Shown here: piece by piece, positions 9,844 through 21,271 of the stretch
Layout: each line of letters begins with the position of its first letter
How positions within the stretch are numbered: the stretch's first letter is position 1
Source: Ciborinia camelliae
Taxonomy: Eukaryota > Ascomycota > Leotiomycetes > Helotiales > Sclerotiniaceae
Direction of reading: 5' to 3'
NCBI GenBank assembly: GCA_025890175.1
Contig: JANPYM010000010.1
Span: 1,270,427 to 1,334,426 of the forward strand
Length of the DNA: 64,000 nucleotides
Translations under genes and position numbers: made by a program
Notes under the pieces: model-generated
What the model was told of the DNA's origin: nothing
What the model saw: the letters and a program-made list of their open reading frames with translations, nothing else
The model's database searches: none

Positions 9844-12100
9844 CTACTTCTTGAAAGTAAGACCACCACCAAAGCTGTGTTCACTGTTCTCGCCACCATT
9901 TGTAACTTTTCCCTCTGTAACACCGGTCTCAAAGGCACAGCTACCCATATCCATTTTCTTTGCAGGGCCTGAAGGAGATATATCAAAGTCAAAGATATCC
10001 ATTGGCAAACCAAGAGTCGTACATGCTAGTCCCCCAAGATGTTAGTGTAAATTCGTAGCTCGATAATGATAGTAGAATTTAGTTACCGTTTGGGATATCT
10101 ACTATTCCAGCAACGTGGCCTTGCACTGGAGCACAGGATAAAAGAAGATAGATCTGGTAGTCAGAGTATCCGAAACGACGGAGATACTCGATACATCGTA
10201 ATATAGTCTCACGGTAGGCTACAGTGACATCCATGTAATGCTTTGGTGATGCGTTAGTATCTAATGTCGGCGGTATAGATATGGTATACTACGTACCTGT
10301 TTGCCATGATGGTCCACACTAAATCCTTCAAAGGTAAGATATCTTCCTGGTCCATAATGTGGTTCGACTGGACCGGGTAGATACAGTGGTGATTTCATGC
10401 CAAGATCTGCTATACCATTTTTCATCACCTTGAAGTTAATGGTTATGACACCGGACATCTCAATGGCCCCGCAGAATGAGATTTCACCATCACCCTCTGA
10501 TATTTCATTAGTATTCAAGTAAGAAATTGACAACAGAATGACGACTCACGAGAGAAATGGAGGTCCCCAACAGAAAACTTGGCCCCTTTCACGTGTACTG
10601 GGAGGTACACCTAATCACGTTATTAGTATTCGCCTCGAGACACAGGATTAGATTTTCTCACTTTGCTTCCCCTGCTAAGATTCTTGATATCGCAGTTTCC
10701 GCCATGTTCGGGTCGACCTGAACAATATCAGCTATCAAGAAGCTATTTGGAAAATGTGTGATGATTATACCTGGGATTGTTCTTGCACCTTCGCGACCAA
10801 CCTTTGCTTTAATGTCTTCAGACGCCGAACCTGCATGTACATTCTGAGGATTTGGTGGTTGTGCAACTATTCTGTCCAGCTTGTTCGCAGCAATCAACTC
10901 CCCCTCACGCCTGTTCCATTCAGCCAGAACCTAAAATAAGTCATTAGATGGTATATGTTGAAGGTGCGGTATGAATTGGGTTAAGATTCGGCCAGTGTGT
11001 CCAATAGTCCGGACTGCAGTCCAGATTTGAAAGATCTCAACATTCAAAAAGTTGTTAACTTTGAGTAAAGCTTGAAAATCCGAGTGGGTTTAATATGTCC
11101 CAGATAAATCCATAATGTGTATAAGCTGGAGTAAAGAATCAAGATCTTTCATCATCGGAATATAGTCCGGAATTTTCGAAAGCCTGGATTTGGTTCTCTC
11201 ACCAAAGTGCCTGGGCGCAGAAAGGGGGCAAAACAAAATTAAATTTAAAGACTCACTTCGGTGGATGGTGCACAGCCAAGCTTTAAAGGATGTTAGATAT
11301 TGGTATGAGAGAATGACGGGAATCAGATAGAAACTTACGATTCCAGGGTGAATTAAGCCAGGAAATTTAACATGTGGAATGTGTCGAGAAGAACAATAAA
11401 TTCCCTCGAAATCCCAGATAGCCTTAGCTCTTTATCACTAATCATTAGCTCCCGAACACTAAGAAGCCAATCGAAGGGAGACGAGACATACGCCGATGGG
11501 TAAATTTCATCCAGGAAACCACCTCCATTTTCTTTGGCGAAGACACCTGGACAGTAAAGGTCAATATAAAGTCCACCGAATCTGCTTAAACCGTTCATAG
11601 CTTACCCGTACTACATGTGATCAGCGGATATTATAAACTCAGCATTGGATTTTGAGGTACTTACAAACCCCAAGGATGCTCTTGATGCGGTTGTACATCC
11701 ATAATCTCAACAATCAATACATCTCCCGGCTCCGCCGTCTCAATCTCGAAGGGTCCAGATAAGTAATGGATCTTGGTTAGATCGACATTCTTCACATCGT
11801 CCGCACTGTCATCGTTTTCTGGAATGGCAATGAGTAAATACGAGGGTGATGATATGAGCAAAGAACTTATTACTGATTTGACCTCCAGTCCAGTCAACCT
11901 GTAGTGACATGGTCAGCAATCCTTCTGATACGAGTCGCGGTTTTTGGCCGACTTACACATTCTATCTTCACAGTTTCGCCATTTTTGATGGTGTCAGCAA
12001 ACGGAATGTCTGGGTGCCATCTGTTGTGAAGTTTGGGCTGGCTTTCTGCAGGCTCATCTAGTGAGACTTTGCAAATATTGCGGATTTCTGATCGACCCAT
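9844..12100 (-). CDS. Formamidase (acetamidase/formamidase family)
   Basis: Predicted cytosolic hydrolase of formamide to formate and ammonia, used for nitrogen supply (FmdS/AmdA-type). Thirteen exons on the minus strand: 12100-11957, 11898-11874, 11818-11665, 11610-11606, 11546-11492, 11429-11339, 11280-11257, 10930-10771, 10717-10662, 10610-10550, 10496-10297, 10240-10087 and 10025-9844, giving 436 residues. Family blocks appear in order: LHNRWHPDIPFAD, VDWTGGQIKNDDSADDV, VHYLSGP-like IHYLSGPFEIE, HPWGFTGVFAKENGGGFLDE, AAKAIWDFEGIYCSSRHIP, PPNPQNVHAGSA, ARTIPGRPEHGGNCDIKNLS, LPVHVKGAKFSVGDLHFS and the C-terminal EHSFGGGLTFKK. Exon 4 is only 5 nt, and exon 7 is 24 nt. The 326-nt intron after exon 7 is far longer than the rest and holds an inverted-repeat element. 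The splice map rests on phase and family similarity. Confidence 0.88.
11009..11170. repeat. MITE-like inverted-repeat element inside a formamidase intron
   Basis: Arms at 11009-11036 and 11143-11170 form an imperfect 28-bp inverted repeat. Each outer end starts CCGGACT and each inner end is GAAAGATC, with mismatches between. They span 162 bp wholly within intron 7 of the formamidase gene, which explains why that intron is about six times longer than its neighbours. No coding capacity is present and no clear target duplication is visible, so origin as a miniature transposon is an inference. Confidence 0.45.
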
Positions 12101-12947
12101 TGTATCCTAGGTACTGAGCTCCAAGTTGAGATGATTGGGTATGTTCACAAGAAAGGTTTGTTGCGAAGGTAAGATGAAAATTGAAAGCGTTGTCAGATGT
12201 CAAATGTCAAAGACGAAGGGAATTGAAGAGAGATATGTGACAACTGGAGGTATACCTTTTAATACTTTACCGGAAATGGGGATTTATTTATCTCCAATTG
12301 ATATGTATGTCAATTGATATGTCAATTGATAGGTATGTGGTGATTAATCAAAAGAAATCAATGATAAGGAAAGAGTTCGGGAGCTCTTATCGAAAACTAC
12401 CCCTCTTGACCAAATTTGAACCAATCATCTATGTAGATCAAATCAGTTTCCAAGGAGAGGGAAGAGAGTACGACTGTAAGACTGTACGACTGTACGAATA
12501 TACGAGTAAACAAAATTGAGGGGTTGAATGGATGGCTTAAAGGTTTGATTGATTCTTTGAAATATGTATGTATAATACACTTCATAAGTCATTCATAATT
12601 GGATAATTCATTTCATTTCATAGATCATCGAGAGTAACCTCCTAGTAGTAGAAGAAAGACTCTTCGCATTATTCTAAACCGAGATGCACATTCTGCTCGT
12701 TCACCCGAGATTGTCCAAAGTGGGGGTTCAACTTAAATGCAAATTAGCTTTGGAGGCAGAACTTGGCATCCTATCTAACAAGATATACAATGTTATATGA
12801 GTGTTCGAATCTTAGTGTTTTTCTCCATCTGTTCGAGACCAGAAGAAAATGGCGTGCATTTCTTTTCATCACATTGCTTAGATCGCCGAAGTGATACCCT
12901 ATACTATCCAGCTTGACCCTATGCTCTCGATCGATACCATCAATTTC
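12101..12947. other. Intergenic: formamidase promoter and UsgS 3' side
   Basis: This spacer holds the upstream region of the formamidase gene and the 3' end of the UsgS-like gene. TATGTCAATTGATA-type repeats occur at 12297-12332, and GTACGACTGTACGA repeats near 12468-12500. GATA-like cores are present, but they are too common in AT-rich DNA to call as nitrogen-regulator (AreA-type) sites. Confidence 0.4.
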
Positions 12948-14430
12948 TTACCTTGACCTCAGCTCGCCATATGGTGGTGGTACTCCTGTGGCCGATGATG
13001 ATACTTTCTCGCTCAAATTGCCCTGTGAGACTGCCTTTGTGTTGGATGTATTCTCAGCATCTAGTTGGTCGAGTTTGAGGTTCAAGAATTCATGCTTATT
13101 CTTCCACTTTTGCTGACTAGCAGCAAAGTTATCCTCTTGTCCAACGGGTGGAGGCGGGTCGGTAATTTTGGTAATAAGATATGCTGTCGATGCTTCTGCA
13201 ATGCCATAGACGAGTACACCGAGGAGTGGGATTCGAAGAAATATATAGAATCCGATACCAAATCCAAAAAGGAGTCCCTCTCGATCATGAAACCAGTTTT
13301 TCTTTTGCTCTTTGGTGAAATTGATCCGAGCGAAGTATGGCTCAAGCTATACCAGTCAGCTACAATCATAACAGACTAAGCCTTGAAAACCTACCAATTC
13401 ACGCATCAAACTGCGTGATGCAAAATAACTTTGTAAAAATATCACGAGATATCTACGAGGCAAGAAGATGCCTGTGCCAAATACTATAAGGCCAGGACCG
13501 AGCCCTGCAGCTCTAATGACTGTCAGTACAATATGCCTGCCATTCTAGTCGGTGATCATACTTATTGAATGTGTAAAAACTGGCTGCCGGGAGCACGAAT
13601 CGCCCAAGTATCGGAACATAAGATAGAGCATAAACCGCCAAAGAGAGTCCTGCCTTTTTCCCAAATTTTATTAAAAACATGGACGTGTTTTCGGCTGTGC
13701 TTGTTTTATGTGTTGTGCCATCTCTCTTGGGATATCGTTGTAGGTTTGGATAATATTCATCTCGTAATGTGGAACGCTCTTCTCCTTTGTGTTTCTCATA
13801 ATAGGTTTCGTCAACGAAAGCAAGGCTCATCATGAACCTGTAGCCATTAGTATGAAGAAATAGACGGATAAAATTTATGAGCTCGCATGGAAATACCTAC
13901 ATATTGTCAAGAGTCGGAGTGACTCGACTCAGGATACTCATGAGAAAGAAGGGAACCTGTAGAACATGATTCTGAATAAGATCTAGACCCTCAACCACCC
14001 TATCATCGAAGGTAGAAGCGCCCATATCGATAAAGAGCGACATAAACCATAGCAAGACCCTCACTCCAAAAATCTGCTACATGTTAGCAAGCATGAAGTG
14101 TGGACGCATGGTGAGAATTCGTACGGGGATCTCTATAGCTAGTCGAATTATGACGCCTGCTAAGACAGCGAGAGCAGCCTGCTTGTAATGTTCTGAAGTA
14201 AACAATTGAGGATTCTGGAGAGCTCTTAAAGCTGCGAGCTAGTCAGCACATCAAGGTTTCAACATGCCGTTGTTGTTGATCCTGAAAAACTAACCTCCTA
14301 CAATAGTCAATTGTGCTCCTCGCAAAATGGCGTTCAAATCGAAATGGTCGATAGATAGCTTTTCTATCCAATCATCGCGATTTGTGAATGGCTTCGGCTT
14401 CTGCGACCTTTCAGATACCATTTTGGCCAT
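12948..14430 (-). CDS. UsgS-like fungal transmembrane protein
   Basis: Multi-pass membrane protein of a family called UsgS in filamentous fungi; its biochemical role is not known to me. Six exons: 14430-14295, 14231-14125, 14073-13901, 13837-13562, 13512-13395 and 13346-12948, giving 402 residues. Family-like blocks are FDLNAILRGAQLTIVGALRALQ at the start, LLWFMSLFIDM, VLQVPFFLMSIL, YYPNLQRYPKRDGT, AVYALSYVPILGRFVLPAAS, GIFLPRRYLVIFLQSYFASR and GIGFYIFLRIPLLGVLVYGI, the last few being strongly hydrophobic. The tail after ITDPPPPV is polar and variable. An upstream in-frame Met at 14430 precedes a second at 14421; I chose the first. Introns are 48-63 nt. It is divergent from the Inp1 gene across 1.3 kb. 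Confidence 0.72.
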
Positions 14431-15716
14431 ATTTTAGGGTGCCGGTGATGGTATGTTGACGATTGAAGGGTGAGAGAGAGAGAGAGAGAGAGTGAGAGTG
14501 AGAGTGAGAGTGTACCCCTCAACCTTTTTGTTTGTTCTTATTATCTATGACTTTTTTTTTATCCCAGCAAGCCCGCATATGACAACAGCTATACGGAGTA
14601 GGTATGGAGTATGTATGGAGTATGTACACGACAGCTCTGAACTTGAATAGGTAAGAGTCAAGACGTCATCAATTGAGCCCCTCATTAGTAATTACCTAGC
14701 CCGGATGTACTCACTCATTCATACCTTGACTGAAAAGGGACATACACAACTCTGACCCGAGTTATCAATTTCTTCACTCAATACCTACCTAGTCTCTGAC
14801 CAGACTTCGCACTTGGAGGGACGATATCAATAAAGTACTGCCAACTGCCCATCAAATATCTGCATCTTCAATGAGAGTAAGTAGGATATTAAAGAAACCT
14901 ACCTACCTACCTATAAGGAGTTGAAGTAGGAGTTGGAGTTGGAGTTGGAGTACATTTTTGTTGAACCTTCATACAGTAATTGTTGAAATTGGTTTGGAAC
15001 ATCAAGTGAAGGTAAGGAGTGTAATAATAGCGTATAAACAATCATAAGAAACCTTGGCCACTCCACTATCTGATTCCCCAGGTATCCTCCGAATGAAAAG
15101 CTCCACTCGATTAAATTGGCACAATGTGACTTTTACCCTACCTGGAACATTTACGAAGAGTGTATACAATATTGGACGGTTATCTAGGTAGGTAGGTGCT
15201 TTCAGATGAGAATAGAAGGGAGTAAATATAAGTATAAAGGTATAGATACCTATATGTAAATATCAGCGCTCGATCTCAATTGATACAGATATACTATAAA
15301 TACTGTATATATATAATATTATTATTATATCCATACATATATCAAAACCATAAGGTTGAAACCTTACTTTCTGACCATCCCGTCTGCTCTGACCAAGCCT
15401 TCCTATTATTAAGTTCATTCAATCTCCAGAATCATTCAATAGTCTCTGACTACCACCCCGACTCCCATATGAGAAAAATGAAATGATCTACTGATTCACA
15501 TCTTTACTCTTGCTACTCCACTTCATAATTCTCTTATTCTTTTAAAAAATTCGAATTGAAGAATCGAAACGACAGGAAGCTACTGTACTTGTACTGTAGC
15601 TCGAAACGTGTATGATCTAACTGCGGCAGGTTTCATATACAATCCCAAATTTGCATTCATTTACGACCTTGAGAAGAAGTTTGTCACTCACATATCGCTC
15701 AATCTATAATACCATC
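14431..15716. other. Divergent intergenic region with GA microsatellite and TAGG repeats
   Basis: The spacer serves the UsgS-like gene (-) and Inp1 (+). A (GA)n then (GTGAGA)n tract lies at 14472-14511. GAGTATGTATG units occur near 14597-14623, CCTACCTACCTAC at 14901-14912, GGAGTTGGAGTT units at 14930-14952 and AGGTAGGTAGGT near 15186-15197. No supported gene is present; the 68-codon ORF at 15280-15486 is low-complexity. Confidence 0.5.
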
Positions 15717-15740
15717 ATGGTCATCAGACAGAAATCATAA
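15717..15740 (+). promoter_or_regulatory. Short upstream ORF before Inp1
   Basis: ATG at 15717 opens seven codons (MVIRQKS) and stops with TAA at 15738-15740, 24 nt before the Inp1 start at 15765. If the leader extends this far, scanning ribosomes would meet this ORF first, which could lower or condition Inp1 translation. The transcript start is not known from sequence. Confidence 0.4.
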
Positions 15741-15764
15741 AAGTAATTTGGCTCGACATTGCCA

Positions 15765-17717
15765 ATGGCTTCGACTTCACGCCCTGTTTCTGCTTCTGGT
15801 CGACTAGCGACAATTCCTGATCCCCAGATTGAGATACTTTACAGTGTCGACGGGGCCCGCATCATATCCTTTTCAACTCCATTCTCTAGTTCATCGCGGC
15901 CGAGCTCGAGTAATGGATCTACGGAGGATACGGAAATAGGTTCTTTTTTGAGATGGTCGTCCCCGGTGGAAAGGACAATCGCCACTGGTACGCGCTTCAT
16001 GCAATTCTGTGTTTGCCCTATACTCATGCTGATGTGAGAGTTTGTAGGCACTTTGCGCATCTATAGGGCTCCTGAATCGGTCGCATTTTTCAACTGTCAG
16101 AAAGCTTTGAAGCCAATATTACCCCGAAGTCAATGTTGGTTCGTTTCGGACGATGGGGAATCTACCAAGTTCGTGCTGCAAATAAGGAAGTTACAGGAGT
16201 TCTGGAGGTTCGAGATAAACAGCAAAACCTCCGAAGAAATCAAACAGGTAGAAGAGTTCAAGACGATGTTGGCGCAGGTGTTGTTATATGAGAAGACGCC
16301 TTGTCCATTTCAAAGAACCTTTTCGGTTGATCTTCCAATTGCCCTGCATGCCACGACGCAAAAACCATGGAGGCCAGTACAAAGATCATCATCTAGAATA
16401 CCTTTACCTAGGGGTGATCTTTATCCAATTGCTTCAAAGTCGAACTCGTTAACCCCAAGCTCACCAAAGCTGTCATGCAGAAGAACCCGCTCTTCTTCCC
16501 CACTTCGAGTTCCTGCATTGCATCAATCTGCGTCTAGCCCCACAGAAACATGCATATCAGACCTACAATTCGAAGACGCAACGCCGGAAACATCTTCCGC
16601 CAAATCAATAAGTCTAGCCGTACAATCTCCAACATATCCACCGCAAACTCACTCGGCCGAACCCCATTCAACTGAATTTGGTCCCTCCGCAATAGAATCT
16701 ATAATTCATGCAGTGTCCCATATAGAGCTTGGTGAGGGGGGTGAGGGTGATAACAGTGATGGAACGGATGACACTAATGTCACGCTTAAGAACCCCGCTC
16801 AACCATCATATCCGCAATCGCCTCTTGGATCAAAAAGTAGGCCACAAGCCCTACATTACTGTAGTCGATCGATTACAGCACCTCCTGTCCTCTCTCTACT
16901 TACGAGTCCACCTTCAAAACGTCAAAATAGATCTCCCGAGAGAAAAACCGCGGTTGGTGACCCCGAATCGGAGTTGTCATCAAGCGTCGACTCATTTCAC
17001 TCCACGCAATCATGGCACTCTCTACTTGATGTTCCATCATCACCACCTCTGTCAGGTCCACCATCACCTACCACCTTTCCCCATCCCCACGATAATATTG
17101 TACTGCCAAAGCAAGTACACCCTACGCAAGCAATATCACAGTTACATATAACCCCCGAGATACCTGGAGCATGGAACACACCTTCACTCATCAATGCATC
17201 CCCTCGAAGTCTATCACCCGCTCCAAGAACCCCTACTTTGATCAACGATGGTGAAAAGTCCGAAGGTGATGCCTCCGAGGTCACCACTCCTTCACCCCCA
17301 AGACTGAGACACCGTGGTACTACGAGCAGCAACTCAGGAAGAAGAACATTATCACCTCTTCCTGCAGCAGTGAATATTTTCTCCCCAAAGCCACGATCAC
17401 GGCGACTACAAACGGCCCGGCATCTTCCAACAGCAATCATCCAAAAGACTTGTGAAATTCTTCTGAGTCCTCCAAGCCATCTACTCCACTTGATGGTTAA
17501 TATCGCATCCAAGATTGCAGCGGGTGAGTGGAGAGGCGTGCTACTTGGTGAAGGGGAGGCCGTTCACTGGGATTTTACCGAAGATGAATATCACGGTGAA
17601 AGCTGGGCCGAGGATGATTTTGGATTTAGCCTTACACCCACACCTTCAAGGGGAAGACAAGTTTCCTCACCATCTAAAAACAGCACGACGTCAGGCGAGA
17701 ACTGGGATGTCGACTAA
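15765..17717 (+). CDS. Inheritance of peroxisomes protein 1 (Inp1)
   Basis: Peripheral peroxisomal membrane protein that tethers peroxisomes to the cell cortex so the mother compartment keeps a share. Two exons, 15765-15987 and 16048-17717, joined by a 60-nt phase-1 intron, giving 630 residues. The conserved N-terminal domain (about residues 15-185) contains PDPQIEILYSVDGARIISF, the junction ERTIATGTLRIYRAPESVAF, LPRSQCWFVSDDGESTKFVL and LLYEKTPCPFQRTFSVDLP, which match filamentous-fungal Inp1 proteins as I know them. The remainder is long, Ser/Pro/Thr-rich and disordered, with many SP and TP sites, and ends in an acidic stretch (WDFTEDEYHGESWAEDDFG). The ATG choice follows the domain start; a short uORF precedes it. 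Confidence 0.75.
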
Positions 17718-19388
17718 AATTTCTTCGTACACTACGAACTTTCCATTTGTGATATTATGATTTTGTAATCGGGGTTGGTCTGGATTGTATCAGGGGGGGT
17801 ATACTTGGAGTTTTAGCGGGAAAGCCATTCAAAAAGTCACCGATTTGGTTGAGATGGTGTTTTTATGATTTTGATGGGGCGTGATTTGGGCGATGTGGCC
17901 GATGTGGAAACAAGATAGCATGGATATGATGCGTTAATATCGAGCAAGGCATGCGTTATACGAAATATAAATATAAATAGCATTTGAAGCCATTTCAAGT
18001 AAAGTATTCGTTCTTTCTACATATGCACATGGTTTCATAATCTGGATTCGATATCTTACAAACGATGGAGCGACCCTAAACCGTTTACGAAAGCATTTTC
18101 TCTACAAAATGTCAAGTTGGATGTATTTTAATGTATCAAGGAGTACGAATGAAAGCAATGGGGTCGTACAATGGCGACTTGCCTTTTATTAGCTACCTAG
18201 TACCTCTACTTTTTGCTAGCCTAATCACCATTTTCTACTCCAATACACCTTTATCCTCCTCACATCAGGATTATCACTGCACTACCTATTATGTACGTTG
18301 TAATGGATCCTTACAACTCCAAATCACTCATTTACTTACCCCTTATTCATCTCCATTCATTCATACATTTATCTACTCCTCCTCACCCCTCTGACTCCTC
18401 CCACACTCTCCCACCCCTTCCTGCCTCTTCCATTAGGAAACCTCCGACTCTCGGCCCCGGGCAGAGCTGTGCGATGTGAGTGGACGCACATCTCATCTCA
18501 TCTCATCTCATCACATCACATCGCATCATAGCATATGAGTTCATAGTTAGTAACTCGATGATATCAATACTAATCCGTTATCTAATTTGAGCATACTAGA
18601 TACTGTGGATTAAGTTGTCAAGACTACTAGGCAGCTGCCATCTAGCTAGTTAGCCAGTAATGTGATTTCTCAGAGTGTTTATAGTAGCATAGTGCTATGA
18701 TGATGATGCTAATGCTAGATGAAATAAATCAATATAAGAGGGTGAAAGCTCGTCGATGATTTACATTATCCGAAACCATAATTTATAATTATACCATTCA
18801 CATTGTTCAACCCATTTCAATCATCTAAAGTATCTTGTTGTTTAAAACATTTACATTGTCTAACCCATTTACATTATCTAAAAGTACAACCGATGATGCA
18901 ATTCCCACTCATGACATCGCCCTAATTTTACCACCTCTCTAGCCCCCACCCCAACCACCAAAACAGGGCTCACCGGGAGACGTGAGACTCGAACAGGAGT
19001 TTGTTGGGAACGATACAATGAATACCAATGGTCCGTTTACTAAACTCTTCAAGGGGCCAGAGATTTCATCTCACATTCTTGAATTCTGGAGAGAGCAAAG
19101 ATGAGTCTGCGTTTGATTGAATTTTATCGCACTGTTCACACCATTGGATTGTAATTTAAGGGGCACTGGATTAAATTGGTTGTTTTACCATTTAAGTCTT
19201 CATGCAAATCTTTCTATTTTATACAATGATGCAATGCAGTTACCAATGCCAACGCTCATGCTCATGCTGTGCTTTCGCTCTTGTTGAAAATGGCTCATGA
19301 AAAAGCCGCACATGATCATTTTCATCATCTCGTGAACTCATCAAAAGCATCAGTTCCCCATCCACCCCCTCCACCGACTCTAAAGCAT
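17718..19388. other. Convergent intergenic region with simple repeats
   Basis: This is the 3' space of Inp1 (+) and the mitochondrial carrier (-), unusually long for a convergent gap at 1.67 kb. It holds a CATCT/CATCA pentamer array at about 18488-18530 and loosely repeated TTTACATTGTCTAACCCA-like units between 18795 and 18880. The ORFs near 18131-18479 are pyrimidine-rich and unsupported. Confidence 0.45.
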
Positions 19389-20572
19389 CTAAGAAATTGC
19401 TCTCATAGTCATCTCCACCACCGCAAATGTTCCTGCACTAACCGGCATCGCCCTCAACAACGTGGGGAATATGCCCTTCCAGAAACCTCTTGCTCCCTCC
19501 GCTCTCCAGGTCTTCGCGAAACAGTCTCTCATTCCATTGTACTTCATCTTTTCTCCAAACCCATCACTCTGCATCTTGCTCTTTACAACATCAAATGGGT
19601 AACTTGCTAACCATAATGCTTCTCCGGCTAGACCTCCATAAAGAGCAATTTTCCAGGTTGGGATGTCTTTACGTTCGATTTTGTTGCGGGCCGCATCACT
19701 GTTCATCATATATTCAAAAGAGAGAAACCATACACCATAAGCTTGGGCTTCTCGCATGATGGTGACGGCTTCACCGCGATAGAGACCCTTAAAAACACCC
19801 CCATGAGCTGACAATTTTCGTACACAGTCCAAGGGACCATTGTAGAGTTTTCCTGCACCGTGGGGTTGTGTCTGTAATCTAATTCTCACGTGTTCGATGG
19901 GACCCGAGAGACCAGAGTTTGCGATACCAGCAAATGCACCAGCGGCATAGTATTGTGGGTAGGAAAGGCCTGGGGAGACAGAATTGCGGGATGTGTTGTA
20001 GGATTCGAGGTAGCGACGGGCTTGGTGGAATGCCCCGAATTGAACTGAAACACAGGCTCCGATACCGACTAAAGGTGTGAGAGTACCTTTGTAGAAGGCG
20101 AGGGCACCTTCATTGCGGTAAATAGTTTTAGCAGCTTCGAGAGCATTTGCGTATTGTGTGGTGGTTTGGAGACGGACTTTGACTATGTCGAAAGGTTGAC
20201 CTGGGGGAAAGGTTAGATCATTTTCTTGCGTAGTGCATATTGTGTCATCCCCGACGTATAGGCAAGTCGGAGGGAGGATCCAGATTTGATATCAAGAACG
20301 GTCACCTTCTCCATTTAAAGGATACAAGAATCCAGCATGTCAACCTCATCACTCGAACACAATTCCACTTCTCAACACACCTCGTCGCCACACGTGATTC
20401 ACCTCAACCAACCCCTAGGCCCCAATACGAAACGTGAACATTCATAACCCCCCAGTACGAAATATTACTCACCCAATAGAACCTGAGCCACACCACCAGC
20501 AGCGCCGGAAAACAAGTCCTTCAAGGTTCTCTTGAATCCCCCTTCCTCTAATTCCGCTGCTATATCTGCCAT
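19389..20572 (-). CDS. Mitochondrial carrier, Ymc1-type
   Basis: Inner-membrane solute carrier of the SLC25 family, nearest to yeast Ymc1/Ymc2 and carnitine-carrier-like proteins; the substrate cannot be told from sequence. Two exons, 20572-20473 and 20200-19389, with a 272-nt intron, give 303 residues. Three repeats carry the carrier signature: PFDIVKVRLQ near residue 36, PIEHVRIRLQ near 139 and PFDVVKSKMQ near 231. Glycine-rich helix motifs such as FSGAAGGVAQ, GAFAGIANSGL and GGLAGEALW accompany them. The C-terminus MPVSAGTFAVVEMTMRAIS is complete. The N-terminus MADIAAELEEGG is short and has no presequence, as usual for the family. Confidence 0.88.
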
Positions 20573-21271
20573 TTCGTTTGTTCTGTTCGTTTTTTCTCAA
20601 GGCACACACACACACTACTTTTCAACTTTCCCGCCTTTAATTGGCCAATTGGGAATTTGATAGATAGTTTAAATATCTAGTCAGCACCTCAATTCAGAAA
20701 TTATATTGGAAAGCAAGATAAGAAGAGGCTGAATGGATTGATGGCCCTTTTAAAGTCGTTTGTTATCTACAAAGAAAAAATACACCAATTTGGGCTTGTC
20801 ATCAGAGTCATGACTTGTAAGATAGCGAGGACTTTTCGCTTAGATATGGAACCTTATTTGATTAATGCCTAGATAATGAGGCACACCGAATATAAAGGGC
20901 AGCTCCAGGGCTGGAGGTACCCACCTTGGAATGGCTTTGAACAATAATTGGGCAACAACAGGGGCTTTCATAATTGTTGGTGTACAATTTTCAGAATCAC
21001 AGGTCACATCACCGGTCATAAATATACAATGAGACCTTGCGTGTTCACCATAACAATTGTCTCTCCAGTCTATCATTTAGTATACAAATTAAGATCTTCG
21101 ATTGGCACCATGAGACGTCAAGAGAAGAAGAATCAAATGACGCCTGAGCAAGATAGAATGACAATAAGGGAATGAGTGACATATTACTGGCCGATCAATT
21201 TTAAAGTAAAGGTGCCTCCATCCAAAGGCAGTCAGAAAGACGCCGCCGCATAATGCTGCTACTAATATCAT
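20573..21271. other. Intergenic: carrier promoter and Gel 3' side
   Basis: This 699-bp stretch lies between two minus-strand genes. A (CA)n run lies at about 20605-20615, close upstream of the carrier start. ORFs in this stretch lack family features. It presumably holds the carrier promoter and the 3' UTR of the Gel gene. Confidence 0.45.

Noticed and set aside
16997..17512. 171-codon minus-strand ORF
   Set aside because: It is a shadow of the Inp1 coding sequence in the opposite strand; it has no domain and lies in a Ser/Pro-rich region.
18131..18479. Overlapping small ORFs of 87 and 62 codons
   Set aside because: They lie in a pyrimidine-rich stretch giving Ser/Pro/His/Leu-rich translations in two frames with no family feature.
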